Of a DNA stretch of 64,000 nucleotides, positions 63,600 through 64,000 are shown piece by piece. The stretch spans positions 279,819-343,818 of the forward strand of contig NW_005178479.1 in assembly GCF_000350225.1 (NCBI RefSeq), given 5' to 3'. A program made the position numbers and the translations under genes. The DNA comes from Chondrus crispus (taxonomy: Eukaryota; Rhodophyta; Florideophyceae; Gigartinales; Gigartinaceae). Below the pieces are notes generated by a model. It had not been told where the DNA came from, did no database searches, and saw only the letters and a program-made list of their open reading frames with translations. Each line of letters starts with the position of its first letter. Positions within the stretch are counted from its first letter, which is position 1.

Positions 63600-64000
63600 A
63601 AAGCAACTCACAAGAAGTTGATGCCACGACCATTCACGTTGCAAGAATTGTGAAAGACTTCAGAAGAAATTCGAACTGTAAGAGACCTGGATTTTGCGTT
63701 GACACAGGCGCACAATCCTCCGTTGTTGGTCTCAAGGGGCTGAGAAGACTTGCTTCGTCGTTTGGACGTCACCTTCTACGTTTGAAGAAGTCGCACAAGA
63801 GGTTTCGCTTCGCGGATGCTTCATTCGAATCTCTTGGACGTGTCAAGATGCCACTGGCTACACCGTCAGGTGTGCCACTAGTCTACGTTACTCTTGATGT
63901 TGTGTCTGCAGATGTCCCTGCAGTTTTAGGGATGGATGTTTTAGATTCAGAAGACCTGGTTGCTGATACGTTTTCGAATGAGCTAAAGAAGAGAATTGTT
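63600..64000 (+). CDS. Aspartic protease of element F (cut by window end)
   Basis: FCVDTGAQSSVVG at about 63690 is the DTG active site; VPAVLGMDVLDSEDL about 75 residues on is the hydrophobic closing segment. The frame continues past 64000. Confidence 0.7.

Larger units (their letters stand above)
60930..64000 (+). mobile_element. LTR retroelement F, 5' part (right end outside window)
   Basis: A leader with a TATA box (61407-61413), then gag-like frames and an aspartic protease. Its RT and integrase, and so its superfamily (Ty1 or Ty3), lie beyond 64000. The 5' LTR is within about 60930-61690, but its ends could not be fixed. The left candidate start is near TGTTCACAGG (60936). Different from A-D in all visible sequence. 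Coding frames show a few breaks. Confidence 0.6.

Overview
The window is eukaryotic nuclear DNA, made almost entirely of transposable elements inserted into one another and into a few host genes. It shows no bacterial operons or ribosome binding sites. Two host genes have short GT-AG introns (about 84-93 bp), and the transposon families present are all eukaryotic (Ty3 chromoviruses, Harbinger, Tnp2/CACTA-like, pogo, piggyBac). The host lineage cannot be fixed from the sequence. A red alga or another TE-rich protist fits the mixed base composition, the short introns and the TE mix, but this is inference. I found no tRNA, rRNA or CRISPR.

Layout. 1-5123: the 3' part of a Ty3-like LTR element (A), which sits inside the 3' part of a chromovirus copy (B, 5124-7814). 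8429-25212: a Harbinger-type DNA transposon (Myb/SANT-like gene plus HARBI1-like DDE transposase). Its SANT gene is split, in frame, by a 14,066-bp second DNA transposon (9102-23167) with 9-bp terminal inverted repeats and a 4-bp target duplication. That insert carries a Tnp2-type transposase, a divergent 506-residue companion ORF and broken copies of several host genes (OSCP1-like, eIF4A-III-like, a membrane protein, a Golgi-type membrane enzyme). 25873-27549: a pogo/CENP-B-type transposase. 28021-30599: a piggyBac transposase split by a solo LTR. 33254-40940: a tyrosine-recombinase gene split by chromovirus D (33702-40243). 41240-56564: a GH35 beta-galactosidase pseudogene split by chromovirus C (42437-56063). 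57466-59332: an unknown multi-exon gene split by a second solo LTR. 59643-60831: GC-rich host-like remnants. About 60930-64000: the 5' part of another LTR element (F), running off the right edge.

Four LTR insertions have perfect 5-bp target duplications, which fixes their boundaries: GCCAC (C), CCTTG (D), CCCAC and GTAGT (solo LTRs). LTR pairs differ by about 2% (C) and 1.4% (D), so both insertions are recent.

The most unusual feature is in chromovirus family B/C/D. Between the chromodomain end of pol and the 3' LTR lies an extra 2.5-4.8 kb module. In B and C it carries a long ORF on the strand opposite to gag-pol, starting just inside the 3' LTR. A hairpin plus G-tract (polypurine tract) module that overlaps the last codons of pol occurs twice, once at each edge of this region, as if the antisense-gene module was acquired together with a duplicated polypurine tract. 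The second system worth attention is the 14-kb gene-carrying Tnp2 element.
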